Shown here one piece after another: positions 25,307 through 33,692 of a DNA stretch of 64,000 bases. The position numbers and the translations under genes were made by a program. This DNA comes from Actinophytocola oryzae (GTDB lineage: Bacteria; Actinomycetota; Actinomycetes; Mycobacteriales; Pseudonocardiaceae). The notes under the pieces were generated by a model, which saw nothing but the letters and a program-made list of their open reading frames with translations, did not search any database and had not been told where the DNA came from. How positions within the stretch are numbered: position 1 is the stretch's first letter; each line of letters starts with the position of its first letter. The stretch lies in assembly GCF_004364325.1 (NCBI RefSeq), contig NZ_SOCP01000030.1:1-64000 (forward strand). The letters are read 5' to 3'.

Positions 25307-26083
25307 GTGGTCGTGCAGCGATCAGCGGTCCGCCCGTCGCCCGTGTTCCTCGGCATCCTGGCCGTCGCCATCGGCGGTGGGGTACTGGCAGCGTTCAGCG
25401 ACGCGTTCCCCTACTCGAACCCCGACGTCATGGCCAAGGCGGGCATCTTCCTCATGGTGCTGGCCGGCTGGGGGGTCTCGCTGTGCCTGCACGAGTTCGG
25501 GCACGCGTTCGTGGCCTACCGGGGCGGCGACCGCGAGGTGTACTTCAAGGGCTACCTGACGCTGGACCCCCGCAAGTACACCGACCCCGTCTTCAGCCTC
25601 ATCTTCCCTTTGTTGATCTTGGCGGTCGGCGGTATCCCGCTGCCGGGTGGTGCGGTGTTCATCAACCACCACTCGCTGCGCAACAAGCGGACCGAGTCGA
25701 TGGTGTCGCTCGCCGGGCCGTTCTTCAACCTGCTGCTGGGCATCCTGCTCATGATCGTCGTCTCGTTGCTCCAGCCCACGTTCTGGCTGGCGTCCGGGCT
25801 CTCCTACCTCGCCCTGCTGCAGATCTTCGCGTTCGTGCTGAACATCCTGCCCATCCCCGGCCTCGACGGCTGGGGTGCGATCGAGCCGTGGCTCTCGCCC
25901 GAGGCGCAGCGGTTCGGCGCGAAGGCACGGCCGTGGGCACCGCTGATCCTGTTCGTGGCCATCTTCGCCATCCCACAGGTCGGACACGCCTTCCAGGAGG
26001 TCTCGTACAACCTGTACGAACTGGTCGGCGGCGACGGCGTCTTCGCGGCGTTCGGGGACCTGGCGTTCCGCTTCTGGGAGTGA
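25307..26083 (+). CDS. Site-2 protease family (M50) zinc metalloprotease
   Basis: An intramembrane metalloprotease homologue of about 258 residues with around five or six helices. The zinc motif HEFGH (62-66) lies in the second hydrophobic segment and the second ligand motif is NILPIPGLDGW. It lacks the PDZ domain of RseP-type enzymes, so it belongs to the short group with no defined substrate. Start GTG 25307, or 25313 two codons later. It lies 14 bases before fbiA on the same strand, perhaps co-transcribed. Confidence 0.88.
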   Translation: MVVQRSAVRPSPVFLGILAVAIGGGVLAAFSDAFPYSNPDVMAKAGIFLMVLAGWGVSLCLHEFGHAFVAYRGGDREVYFKGYLTLDPRKYTDPVFSLIFPLLILAVGGIPLPGGAVFINHHSLRNKRTESMVSLAGPFFNLLLGILLMIVVSLLQPTFWLASGLSYLALLQIFAFVLNILPIPGLDGWGAIEPWLSPEAQRFGAKARPWAPLILFVAIFAIPQVGHAFQEVSYNLYELVGGDGVFAAFGDLAFRFWE

Positions 26084-26097
26084 GGCACGATGGTGCC

Positions 26098-27063
26098 GTG
26101 AAGGTTGTCGTACTGGTCGGCGGTGTCGGTGGGGCTCGGTTCCTGCAGGGGGTGAAGCACGCCCTCGGGCCGGACGCCGAGATCACGGCACTCGTCAACA
26201 CCGGCGACGACGTGTGGCTCCACGGCCTGCGGATCTGCCCGGACCTGGACACCTGCATGTACACGCTCGGCGCGGGCATCGACACCGAGCGCGGGTGGGG
26301 CCGCACCGGCGAGACGTGGACGGTCAAGGAGGAGCTGGCCGCCTACGACGCGGGCTCCGAGTGGTTCGGCCTCGGCGACAAGGACATCGCCACCCACCTC
26401 GTGCGGACTCGCATGCTGCGTGCGGGCTACCCGTTGTCGCAGGTCACCGAGGCCCTGTGCGCGCGGTGGCAGCCAGGCGTGCGCCTGCTCCCCATGAGCG
26501 ACGACCGGGTGGAGACCCACGTCGTGATCGACGACCCGGCCTCGGGCGAGCGGGCGGCCGTGCACTTCCAGGAGTGGTGGATCCGCCACCGCGCCGCCCT
26601 GCCCGCGCACTCGATCGTCCCGGTCGGTGCCGAGGAGGCGACACCGGGGCCAGGTGTGCTCGACGCGATAGCCGCCGCGGACGTGATCCTGCTCGCCCCG
26701 TCGAACCCGGTGGTCAGCGTCGGCACGATCCTGGCCGTCCCCGGCGTGCGCACGGCCATGGTGAAGGCGGAGGCGAAGATCGTCGGCGTCTCCCCGATCG
26801 TGAACGACAAGCCGGTGCGGGGCATGGCCGACGCGTGCCTGACGGCCATCGGCGTCGAGACGACGGCCGAGGCGGTCGGGCGGCACTACGGCGCGCGGAC
26901 GTCCGCGGTCGGACTGCTGGACGGCTGGCTGGTGCACACCGGCGACCGGGCCGTCGTGCCGGACGTCGAGGTCCGCGCGGTGCCGCTGCTCATGTCCGAT
27001 GTGGACGCCACGGCCTCGATGGTCCGCGCGGCGCTGTCCCTTGCCGGAGTCCCCGTTGAGTGA
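26098..27063 (+). CDS. fbiA: 2-phospho-L-lactate transferase (F420 biosynthesis)
   Basis: Transfers the phospholactyl or phosphoenolpyruvyl moiety from its GDP-activated form to Fo, giving (dehydro)F420-0. The 321-residue product starts KVVVLVGGVGGARFLQGVKH, the P-loop-like start of CofD/FbiA, and includes NTGDDVWLHGLRICPDLDTC with the metal-binding acidic residues, plus LLAPSNPVVSVGTIL and VSPIVNDKPVRG. GTG start at 26098. It overlaps fbiB by eight bases. Cytosolic. Confidence 0.95.
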   Translation: MKVVVLVGGVGGARFLQGVKHALGPDAEITALVNTGDDVWLHGLRICPDLDTCMYTLGAGIDTERGWGRTGETWTVKEELAAYDAGSEWFGLGDKDIATHLVRTRMLRAGYPLSQVTEALCARWQPGVRLLPMSDDRVETHVVIDDPASGERAAVHFQEWWIRHRAALPAHSIVPVGAEEATPGPGVLDAIAAADVILLAPSNPVVSVGTILAVPGVRTAMVKAEAKIVGVSPIVNDKPVRGMADACLTAIGVETTAEAVGRHYGARTSAVGLLDGWLVHTGDRAVVPDVEVRAVPLLMSDVDATASMVRAALSLAGVPVE

Positions 27064-28270
27064 CCACGCCGCCGAGGGTGGCATCGAGATCCTGCCCGTG
27101 CCAGACCTGCCGGAGTTCCGCCCCGGCGACGATCTCTCCGGCGCCATCGCGAAGGCCGCGCGCTGGCTGCGCTCCGGTGACATCGTGGTGGTGACGAGCA
27201 AGGTCGTGTCCAAAGTGGAGGGCCGCCTCGTCCGCGTGCCCACCGATCCCGAGGAACGGGACAGGATCCGCCGCAGGCTGGTCTTCGACGAGTCGGTCCG
27301 CATCATCGCCCGCCGGGCCAGGACGCTCATCACGGAGAACCGCCTCGGCATCGTGCAGGCCGCCTCGGGCATCGACGCGTCGAACGTGGCGGGCGACGAA
27401 CTGGCCCTGCTGCCTGCCGACCCGGACGCGTCGGCGATGGCACTGCGCTGGGGGCTTCGCGACCGTCTTGGCGTCGAGGTGGCGGTGGTGATCACCGACA
27501 CGATGGGCCGGGCCTGGCGCGTTGGTCAGACCGACGTGGCGATCGGCGCGTCGGGCCTGCGTGTCCTGCACGGCTACCGGGGCCAGGTGGACCGCCACGG
27601 CAACGAACTGGCCGTGACCGAGGTCGCGGTGGCCGACGAGGTGGCCGGTGCGGCGGACCTGGTGAAGGGCAAGCTGGGTGCGATGCCGGTGGCCGTGGTC
27701 CGCGGCCTGCGGATCGGCTCGTCCGACTCGAAGGCACGCGACCTGGTCCGACCGGTCGACGAGGACCTGTTCCGCCTCGGCACGGAGGAGGCGATCGCCC
27801 TGGGCCGCCGGGAGGCGGTCCTGCTGCCGCCCGCCGGGGCCTTCACCGACGACCCGGTGGACGAGGCGACCCTGCGTGCGGCGGTGTCCGCCGCGCTGAC
27901 CGCGCACCACACCGGGCCGGTGCGGTTCGTGCACCTGGCCGACCGGGCCAGGCGCAAGCAGCTGCTGGACGAGACGCCCGCGGCTGACGAGTCGCTCCAC
28001 GACGCGCAGGAGATCGTGCTGCCGTTCCTGGTCAGGGACGGGACGGAGCTGCCGATCACGCCGGGGGCCGCGGTGCGGAACCTGCTGACGGCGCTGACCG
28101 CCGAGGGGCTCGGCGCGCGATGGGTGGCCTTCGCGCCGGACGTCGTGCACACCGTGCTGGACCTGCCGCCCGACTGGGAGCCGCTCGGCGCCGTCGCCAT
28201 CGGTCATCCCGTCGACGGGCTTGCCCCGACGGAACCCGTCGACCCCGGTGAGCGTTTCCTCCGACGGTGA
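27056..28270 (+). CDS. fbiB: FbiB: F420-0:gamma-glutamyl ligase with C-terminal nitroreductase-like domain
   Basis: Adds glutamates to F420-0; in mycobacteria its second domain also reduces dehydro-F420-0. Residues 1-245 form the CofE domain (DIVVVTSKVVSKVEGR, TRTLITENRLGIVQAASGID-like RARTLITENRLGIV, VITDTMGRAWRVGQTDVAIG). Residues 265-404 resemble the FMN nitroreductase domain (HHTGPVRFVHL, LDLPPDWEPLGAVAIGHP), but the starting arginine-rich RRxxRRF motif and a middle helix are missing, so it is about 40 residues shorter than mycobacterial FbiB. Start is TTG 27056 inside the end of fbiA, with GGAG at suitable spacing. Ends flush against the convergent methyltransferase gene. Confidence 0.92.
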   Translation: MSDHAAEGGIEILPVPDLPEFRPGDDLSGAIAKAARWLRSGDIVVVTSKVVSKVEGRLVRVPTDPEERDRIRRRLVFDESVRIIARRARTLITENRLGIVQAASGIDASNVAGDELALLPADPDASAMALRWGLRDRLGVEVAVVITDTMGRAWRVGQTDVAIGASGLRVLHGYRGQVDRHGNELAVTEVAVADEVAGAADLVKGKLGAMPVAVVRGLRIGSSDSKARDLVRPVDEDLFRLGTEEAIALGRREAVLLPPAGAFTDDPVDEATLRAAVSAALTAHHTGPVRFVHLADRARRKQLLDETPAADESLHDAQEIVLPFLVRDGTELPITPGAAVRNLLTALTAEGLGARWVAFAPDVVHTVLDLPPDWEPLGAVAIGHPVDGLAPTEPVDPGERFLRR

Positions 28271-29026
28271 CTACCGCCGCGCCAGCGCCAGCACGCACCA
28301 GCGCAGGCTCAGCGTGAGCCGGTCGCCGTCGAGCCGGAACCCGATCCGGTCGTAGAAGGCCGGGTCGGCCCCGCGTCGCGCCAACTCGTTGATCTCCTCG
28401 GCCACCGACGCGGGCAGCACCCCGTGGCGTGACGCCCATTCGTGCAGGTCGACCGTGTGCCTGCCGTCGTGGTGCGCGATCTCGACGACCGCGAGACCGG
28501 CCCGTTCGGCGTGGTCGAGGAGGTCCTCGGTGAAGTACCACTCGCGGGGCGCCACCGACCGCAACCGCTGCAGCTGCCGGTACCAGTCGAGCTCCTCGCG
28601 GACGTCGTCCGCCACCTTCTGCGCGACCACGACGGCCCCGCCGGGGACCAGCACGCGCCGCCACTCCGCCAGCGCACGCCGCGCCCCGATGTAGTGCAGC
28701 ACCGAACGGCCGGCGACCGCGGCCACGCTCGCGTCGGGGAGCGGCAGGACATCACCCACGGCCTGTGCCCGCCAGGCAGGCACGTCACGGGCCGAGGCCA
28801 GCATGCCGAACGACTTGTCGGTGCACAGCCACGGGCCGACACCGGCACCGCGCGCCGCGGTGGCCACGTCACCGCCGCCCGCACCGACCTCGACACACGT
28901 GCCAGCGGGGGCGTGGTCGGCGATGAGCCGCACGATGTGACCGAGCAGGCCCTCGTCACCCGTCCACGCCGTGACGTTCCGGTACCACCCGGCGCCGCGG
29001 CCGAACATCGGGTCGGCGGTGGTCAT
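28271..29026 (-). CDS. Class I SAM-dependent methyltransferase
   Basis: A 251-residue methyltransferase of the UbiE/Methyltransf_11 type. SAM motif I is CVEVGAGGGDVATAARGAG (around 45-63). The acidic loop and motif II region follow with CTDKSFGML and VGDVLPLPDASVAAVAGRSV, then VLVPGGAVVVAQ. The substrate is unknown. Its ATG overlaps the stop of the pyruvate-kinase-like gene (ATGA), so the two are translated as a pair. That ties it to the cluster across the divergent promoter at 30025-30093. Its stop abuts the fbiB stop with no gap. Confidence 0.85.
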   Translation of the reverse strand: MTTADPMFGRGAGWYRNVTAWTGDEGLLGHIVRLIADHAPAGTCVEVGAGGGDVATAARGAGVGPWLCTDKSFGMLASARDVPAWRAQAVGDVLPLPDASVAAVAGRSVLHYIGARRALAEWRRVLVPGGAVVVAQKVADDVREELDWYRQLQRLRSVAPREWYFTEDLLDHAERAGLAVVEIAHHDGRHTVDLHEWASRHGVLPASVAEEINELARRGADPAFYDRIGFRLDGDRLTLSLRWCVLALARR

Positions 29027-30024
29027 CGGTCCACGCGGAGCCGGACACCGGAGGCGGACACGGTGTCGAGTACGTGCTGTGCCGCCGCCATGGCCTCGAC
29101 CTGGTGCGGGTTCTTGCAGGTCTCGGGGCCGAACATCACCTCGTCGGCGCCGAGCGCCGCCGCGGCCGCCAGGTCGTGCAGCTCGGCGCGGTTGGGGACG
29201 GCCCTGCCGAGCACGCTCTCGAAGACCTGGGTGGCGACGACGAACGGCTTCCCGGCCGCCGCCGAGGCCTCGGCGATCCGCCACTGAAGCAGGCCGAGGT
29301 GTTCCGGACCGCACTGCAGGGCAAGGTCACCACGACCGATGACGACGACGTCCGAGGCGGCGACGATCGCGTCGAGGTCCTCGACGGCCTCCCTGGTCTC
29401 GATCTTCACCGAGATCCCGACCTCGGGCGGCAGCAGTGCGCGGCACCGGTCGATGTCGGCGGCAGAACGCACGAACGACACCATCGCGTACTCGACGCCG
29501 AGCTCACCCGCCGTGGCGAAGTCCGCCTCGTTCATGGCGTTGACGGTGCCGAGGCCGAGGTCGATGCCCGCCGCCGTGATCGCCTTGCCCGGCGTGGCCC
29601 TCCCGCCCGCGGTGACCGAGCAGCTGTACTCCTCGCCCTTGCGCGACCCGACCCGCAGCACCGCGTCGGAGTCGCCGAGGTACAGCACGGTGTCCACGGG
29701 AAGCTCGACGCCGAGCGGCCGTTCGAGGTGGAGGTCGCAGCCCGGCTCCGAGCCGAGGGTGACCGTGGCGCCGGTCTCCAGCCTCGGGGCCGAGAACCGG
29801 GCGACACGCAGCTTCGTGCCCCTGCCGACGTCGAGGTGGACGGTGACCGGGCCGGCGGCGCGGAGCATCCCGACGAGTTCCCGGTTCTCCTCGTCGCCCC
29901 GGTAGCTGGTCGTCACCCGAAATGACCGAACACCGATTTCCAATGTCCTGTGAATGGATTCCGGAGTCCAGGTGGGTGGTCCACAAAACGTGGCGAGTAT
30001 ACCAGTTCCCACGTGGATTCCCAT
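29023..30024 (-). CDS. Short pyruvate-kinase-like protein
   Basis: A 333-residue homologue of pyruvate kinase without the C-terminal regulatory domain (true enzymes are about 470). The start ILATFCGPPTWTPESIHRTL matches the strand before the PK active site, a small B-domain-like insert covers about 65-145, and the barrel continues with SVKIETREAVEDLDAIVAAS (Lys207, Glu209), VVVIGRGDLALQ (Asp233) and KPFVVATQVFESVLGRAVPN. These keep the PK lysine and metal-ligand acids, but RLNFSHG is RVTTSYRG, so the Asn and His are lost. Start ATG 30024; ATG 30069 adds 15 residues. Coupled to the methyltransferase gene; may act on PEP or a related enol phosphate (inference). Confidence 0.75.
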   Translation of the reverse strand: MGIHVGTGILATFCGPPTWTPESIHRTLEIGVRSFRVTTSYRGDEENRELVGMLRAAGPVTVHLDVGRGTKLRVARFSAPRLETGATVTLGSEPGCDLHLERPLGVELPVDTVLYLGDSDAVLRVGSRKGEEYSCSVTAGGRATPGKAITAAGIDLGLGTVNAMNEADFATAGELGVEYAMVSFVRSAADIDRCRALLPPEVGISVKIETREAVEDLDAIVAASDVVVIGRGDLALQCGPEHLGLLQWRIAEASAAAGKPFVVATQVFESVLGRAVPNRAELHDLAAAAALGADEVMFGPETCKNPHQVEAMAAAQHVLDTVSASGVRLRVDR

Positions 30025-30093
30025 CGATTTCACTGATTGTGGACAATTGCCGTGGACGACAATTAGCATAGCCGACGTCGATCAGGAGGACAG

Positions 30094-30633
30094 ATGGTGG
30101 CGGCGGCGCGGTCCGGACCGGCGGAACAGGGCGTCGGGCGGGGCGACCGGCACCTGGCGGTGCCGCGCGTGCTGGTGTTCCCCCGCCGCCGGGACGGACA
30201 CGTCCTGCTGCTGAGGGGCGCGCCGGACAAGAAGACCTGGGCCGGCCGGTACAACGGGTTCGGCGGGCACGTCGAGGCGGGCGAGGACCCCCTGACCGCC
30301 GCCCGGCGGGAGCTGCGCGAGGAGTCCGGGATCGACCTGCCGTTCGCCGCGTTCCGGCTGGCGGTGATCGTCACGATCGACCTGCCGGGGCCGGGCGTGC
30401 TGCTGTTCGTGTTCTCCGCCGAGGTCCCGGACACGGCACCGCCGGTCGCCGGTTCGGTGGAAGGCACACCGGAATGGCACCGGGTCGACACCGTCGCGAC
30501 ACTGCCCGCCGTCGAGGACCTGCCGTGGCTCGTGTCCACGGTGTTCGGCGGCCGACCCGGTCCCGTGTTCGCCCGTTACTCCTACGACGCCTCGAACGTC
30601 CTCGAGATCGGGGTCGCGGATGACCTCGGGTGA
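30094..30633 (+). CDS. Nudix hydrolase
   Basis: A 179-residue Nudix protein. The Nudix box GHVEAGEDPLTAARRELREE plus SGI (about 59-81) matches GX5EX7REUXEEXGU exactly. The preceding KKTWAGRYNGFGG and the following VIVTIDLPGPGVLLFVF resemble the MutT/8-oxo-dGTPase type, but specificity cannot be set. The ATG has an AGGAGGA ribosome site. It leads a five-gene operon with overlaps of 14, 4, 4 and 4 bases, divergent from the pyruvate-kinase-like gene by about 70 bases. Confidence 0.9.
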   Translation: MVAAARSGPAEQGVGRGDRHLAVPRVLVFPRRRDGHVLLLRGAPDKKTWAGRYNGFGGHVEAGEDPLTAARRELREESGIDLPFAAFRLAVIVTIDLPGPGVLLFVFSAEVPDTAPPVAGSVEGTPEWHRVDTVATLPAVEDLPWLVSTVFGGRPGPVFARYSYDASNVLEIGVADDLG

Positions 30634-31420
30634 CTCCCCACCGGACGGTCCCCGGGTGCTCGGCTCGGGACTGTGGGCGGGCGGCGGGGCCTGCCGTTTC
30701 GACTGCGTCTACTGCTTCGCGTCCGACCCGACCTACCAGCCGGGGCCGTCGCTCTACGAGGAGGACTTCGGCGTCGACGCCAGGGGCGGGGTCATCCAGC
30801 TCTCCTACGACACCGAGCTGTTCCACAACCCGGGCCCCGCGCTGCGTGCGCTGAGCACGTTGTCCACGCGGGGCAGCGACATCACCTTCGCCACGAAGAT
30901 GAACCTGCCCGAGTCAATACTGACCCGGCTGCGGGAGCTGGGCGAGGACATGCGCACGCGCGGCAACGTCCTGAGTGTCATGGTGTCGATGCCGCTGTGG
31001 TCGTCGTCGGAGCGTCTCGAGCACGCGGTCGCTCCCGTGCACCTGCGCGTGGCGCTCGTGGGCAGGCTGCGCGCGGCGGGACTGCACCCGTTCGTCGGAA
31101 TTCGGCCGATACTTCCGGAACCTTTCCTGACCGACTCGGATATCGGCCGAATAATCGACGCGACCGTCGCGGACAGCCACGGCTACATTCTCGGCCCTTA
31201 CTGGTTCCGCACCGACCGTCTCGGTCTGGCCGAACTGGACGTGTCTTTGCGACGCGCCCCCGTGCCGTGGCTGGACGACCGCCCGGAATGGTGGCTTTAC
31301 GAGGACAAGGCGCGGGAGGACGCCATTCGCGAACGGATCACGGCGGCGGGCGGGCGGTGCTACGCGCGCAGTGCCGACGTCGTCACGGCGATCAGGAAGT
31401 CCCTGGCGGCCCCCGGATGA
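30620..31420 (+). CDS. Compact radical SAM protein
   Basis: A 266-residue protein with the 4Fe-4S radical SAM signature CRFDCVYC (Cys25, Cys29, Cys32) at the N-terminus. The next strands VIQLSYDTELFHNPGPALRA and GSDITFATKMN resemble the spore-photoproduct-lyase-like group (COG1533). HPFVGIRPILPEPFLTDSDI is a later barrel strand. There is no second cluster domain, and at 266 residues it is near the minimum for a partial TIM barrel. Substrate unknown. It begins inside the Nudix gene and ends in an ATGA overlap with the HIT gene. Confidence 0.8.
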   Translation: MTSGDSPPDGPRVLGSGLWAGGGACRFDCVYCFASDPTYQPGPSLYEEDFGVDARGGVIQLSYDTELFHNPGPALRALSTLSTRGSDITFATKMNLPESILTRLRELGEDMRTRGNVLSVMVSMPLWSSSERLEHAVAPVHLRVALVGRLRAAGLHPFVGIRPILPEPFLTDSDIGRIIDATVADSHGYILGPYWFRTDRLGLAELDVSLRRAPVPWLDDRPEWWLYEDKAREDAIRERITAAGGRCYARSADVVTAIRKSLAAPG

Positions 31421-32136
31421 GCGAGTCGCGCGAACCCGATCCCCGCGACTGCGAGCTGTGCCACGCGGAGGGCACCCCCGTCGGCCCGACGCCGGTGCGG
31501 CTCCGCCTGATGCCCGACATCGCCCCGATCACGCCGGGGCACCTGCTGCTGGTCCCGGAGGAGCACGTCTACTCCTTCGCCCAGCTGGCCACCCGCCACC
31601 CCCGGTCGGTGACAGCGCTGCGCGGCCTGCTCCGCGGTCTCCACCTGCGGCTTGTCCACCGCGGGTACGCCGGGACGATGCTGTTCGAGCACGGCAGCCC
31701 CGACCCGTGGCGGCCGGGCGTCAGCGGCAAGTGCGCGACCACCGAGCACGCACACCTGCACATCGTCCCGAGGACCACGCCCGTCCCGCCGGACGTCATC
31801 GAGGAGGCGGTGCTGCGGATGCTGCCCGGCAGCGTCTGGCTGGCGGACCGCGCGAGTGCCGCGAGCCACCGCGAGCGGGGTTACCTGTGGCTGTCCCGGG
31901 ACGCCGGCACCCGGGGTCGCTGGCTGGTTCCCGCCAGCGGCCGGGTACCGAGCCAGCTGATGCGGCGGGTGATCTGCGGACACCTGCACGCCGGTGACGA
32001 CCTTGTCGTCCGCTCGCACTGGCGTGACTTCATACTGTTCCGCGAACAGGTGGCCAGGGCAGAGGCGGGCGCTGCCCGCGTACTCGCCGCCGAGCTGGCC
32101 GTCGACCTGCGCCGAGAGGACGACGTGCGGACGTGA
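31417..32136 (+). CDS. HIT-family protein
   Basis: A 239-residue histidine-triad protein. The N-terminal half is canonical: zinc-type CELC (Cys12, Cys15), PITPGHLLLVPEEHVYSF, and the triad HAHLHIV (His111, 113, 115), in which the middle histidine normally forms a nucleotidyl intermediate. About 120 extra residues follow (VLRMLPGSVWLADRASAA onward) with no recognised domain, so it is longer than ordinary HIT hydrolases. It may hydrolyse or transfer a nucleotide. Tightly embedded in the operon (ATGA before, GTGA after). Confidence 0.82.
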   Translation: MSESREPDPRDCELCHAEGTPVGPTPVRLRLMPDIAPITPGHLLLVPEEHVYSFAQLATRHPRSVTALRGLLRGLHLRLVHRGYAGTMLFEHGSPDPWRPGVSGKCATTEHAHLHIVPRTTPVPPDVIEEAVLRMLPGSVWLADRASAASHRERGYLWLSRDAGTRGRWLVPASGRVPSQLMRRVICGHLHAGDDLVVRSHWRDFILFREQVARAEAGAARVLAAELAVDLRREDDVRT

Positions 32137-32801
32137 TCAGCGAGCTGGGCACGGAATGCCTTGCCGTGGCACGGTGGGGCGGCAAGGCGGCCCGGCTGGC
32201 CGAGCTGGCTCTCCACGGTCACCCCGTGCCGCCCGCGCTGTGCCTCACGACCGACGACCACGCGGGCGCCGCCACCGAGAGGGCGATCGGCCTCTGGTTG
32301 TCGTCCACCCGGCCGCGGCGGGTCATCCTGCGCACCTCGCTGGCCAGTGAGGACACGGAGGAGCACGCCAGGGCGGGTGCCACCCGGTCCGAGGCGGGCG
32401 TCGAGCCGGTCGCGGACCGCGTGCTCGACCGGGTCCGTGCGCTGCTCACGCACTACCGGGACGTGGCGGGCAGCGTCCTGCTCCAGGAGGAGGCGCACTG
32501 CGCGTTCGGTGGTGTCGCGTTCGTCGACGGCGCCGAGACGACCATCGAGGTCGCCGACACCACGTCCGGTGTCACCGCCGGGCAGGCGCCGCTCACCCGG
32601 GTGACAGTGCGCGACGGGTCGCTGCGCGCCACCCGGCTCCGGGGTCCGGTGCCCGTGCTGGAGCTGGTCAGGAAGCTGTTGCCGGTGCTCGGGCGCGTGC
32701 ACGACCACTTCGGGTGGGCCGCCGACGTCGAGTGGGGTTACGTCGCCGGGGGTGTGCTCGTGCTGCAGGTGCGGCCGATCACCCGGGAGCTACGCCCGTG
32801 A
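32133..32801 (+). CDS. Compact PEP-synthase/PPDK-type ATP-grasp protein
   Basis: A 222-residue protein equal to a shortened nucleotide-binding domain of PEP synthase or pyruvate phosphate dikinase. The motifs appear in family order: WGGKAARLAEL (Gly16-Lys18), VPPALCLTT, VILRTSLASEDT (Arg67), SVLLQEEAHCAFGGVAF, and DVEWGYVAGGVLVLQVRPIT with metal and ATP ligands Asp198, Glu200 and Gln212. Standard domains exceed 330 residues. It has no phosphohistidine or PEP domain of its own; the next gene appears to supply the histidine. GTG start overlapping the HIT stop. Confidence 0.8.
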   Translation: MISELGTECLAVARWGGKAARLAELALHGHPVPPALCLTTDDHAGAATERAIGLWLSSTRPRRVILRTSLASEDTEEHARAGATRSEAGVEPVADRVLDRVRALLTHYRDVAGSVLLQEEAHCAFGGVAFVDGAETTIEVADTTSGVTAGQAPLTRVTVRDGSLRATRLRGPVPVLELVRKLLPVLGRVHDHFGWAADVEWGYVAGGVLVLQVRPITRELRP

Positions 32802-33691
32802 TCGACAAGATCGCGGCGGTCGGGCTGGTCCGGCGGTTCGGGCTGGAGTGCCTGCCAGCGGAGGTGCTGCCGCCCGGGCTGGCCGAGGACGAGCGCGCAC
32901 GGCGGATGGCCGCGGTCGCGGGCGACCGCACGCTGGTGGTGCGTGCCGCGGCGGACGTGGAGGTACGCAACCTGCCGAGGGCGGTCGGGCTCACGGTCGA
33001 CGACGCCGCGGCCTGGGCGCGCCGGCTCGACCCAGGGCTCTCCGTGGTCGTGCAGCCGTACGCGCCACTGCTCTTCTCCGCCGAGATCCTGCTGGCCGAG
33101 TCGGCGGTCGTGTGCGAGTACCTGCCCGGGATCTGGGAGCTGGACACGCCGATCACCCCCGCGGTCCTCGTGCTGGCGTCCGGTGGCCACCGGGTGGTGA
33201 GCGCACCGCTGCGGCCGCAGCCCGCCCGCTTCCACTCGCTCGGCGCGGGTCGGGTGACGGTGCCGAGCCTGCTCGGCGACTGGCCCGTCGCGGAGCTGGC
33301 CGGGTGGGCGGTCGAGCACGCGGACGGCCTGCGTGGCCTGCGCGACCACCTGGGGGTCGACGTCATCCTGAAGTGCCACTACGCGGACGGCTTCGGCGTC
33401 TCCCCCCAGAACATCCGCACGTCGACGGGGCTGGACCTCGCCGCGCTCGAGACCGACGAGCCCGCGCCGCCCGGCCTGCCGGTCCTCGAGACGCCGGACG
33501 CGGATCTCGCGGGTGTCGGGGACGCGGTCCTGGTGCGCGTGACGGTGCCGAGGGAGTCGGCTCGGGAGCTGGACCGGTTCGCGGCGCGGCTCGCGGTGGC
33601 AGGCGTGCGGCACGTCTACGTCGAGTCCGGCCTGCTGTCCCACCTCGCCATCGCACTGCGCGAGGCGGGCCTGGCGGTCCACGCCGCCTGA
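32798..33691 (+). CDS. PEP-synthase-like protein with C-terminal phosphohistidine swivel domain
   Basis: A 297-residue protein. Its last 55 residues, VLVRVTVPRESARELDRF then VRHVYVESGLLSHLAIALRE, match the swivelling domain of PEP-utilising enzymes, where the histidine of the SHAAI motif carries phosphate; here it is His282 in SHLAI. The N-terminal part (TLVVRAAADVEVRN, LSVVVQPYAPLLFSAEILL) looks like a degenerate ATP-grasp half, and the middle is unrecognised. GTG start in a four-base overlap with the ATP-grasp gene, so the two are made in equal amounts and could form one kinase. Last gene of the operon, two bases from the convergent WD40 stop. Confidence 0.65.
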   Translation: MIDKIAAVGLVRRFGLECLPAEVLPPGLAEDERARRMAAVAGDRTLVVRAAADVEVRNLPRAVGLTVDDAAAWARRLDPGLSVVVQPYAPLLFSAEILLAESAVVCEYLPGIWELDTPITPAVLVLASGGHRVVSAPLRPQPARFHSLGAGRVTVPSLLGDWPVAELAGWAVEHADGLRGLRDHLGVDVILKCHYADGFGVSPQNIRTSTGLDLAALETDEPAPPGLPVLETPDADLAGVGDAVLVRVTVPRESARELDRFAARLAVAGVRHVYVESGLLSHLAIALREAGLAVHAA

Positions 33692-33692
33692 C

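Noticed and set aside
29027..29314. N-terminal extension of the methyltransferase
   Set aside because: These codons are a shadow of the end of the pyruvate-kinase-like gene; the ATGA overlap at 29023-29026 gives a better start.
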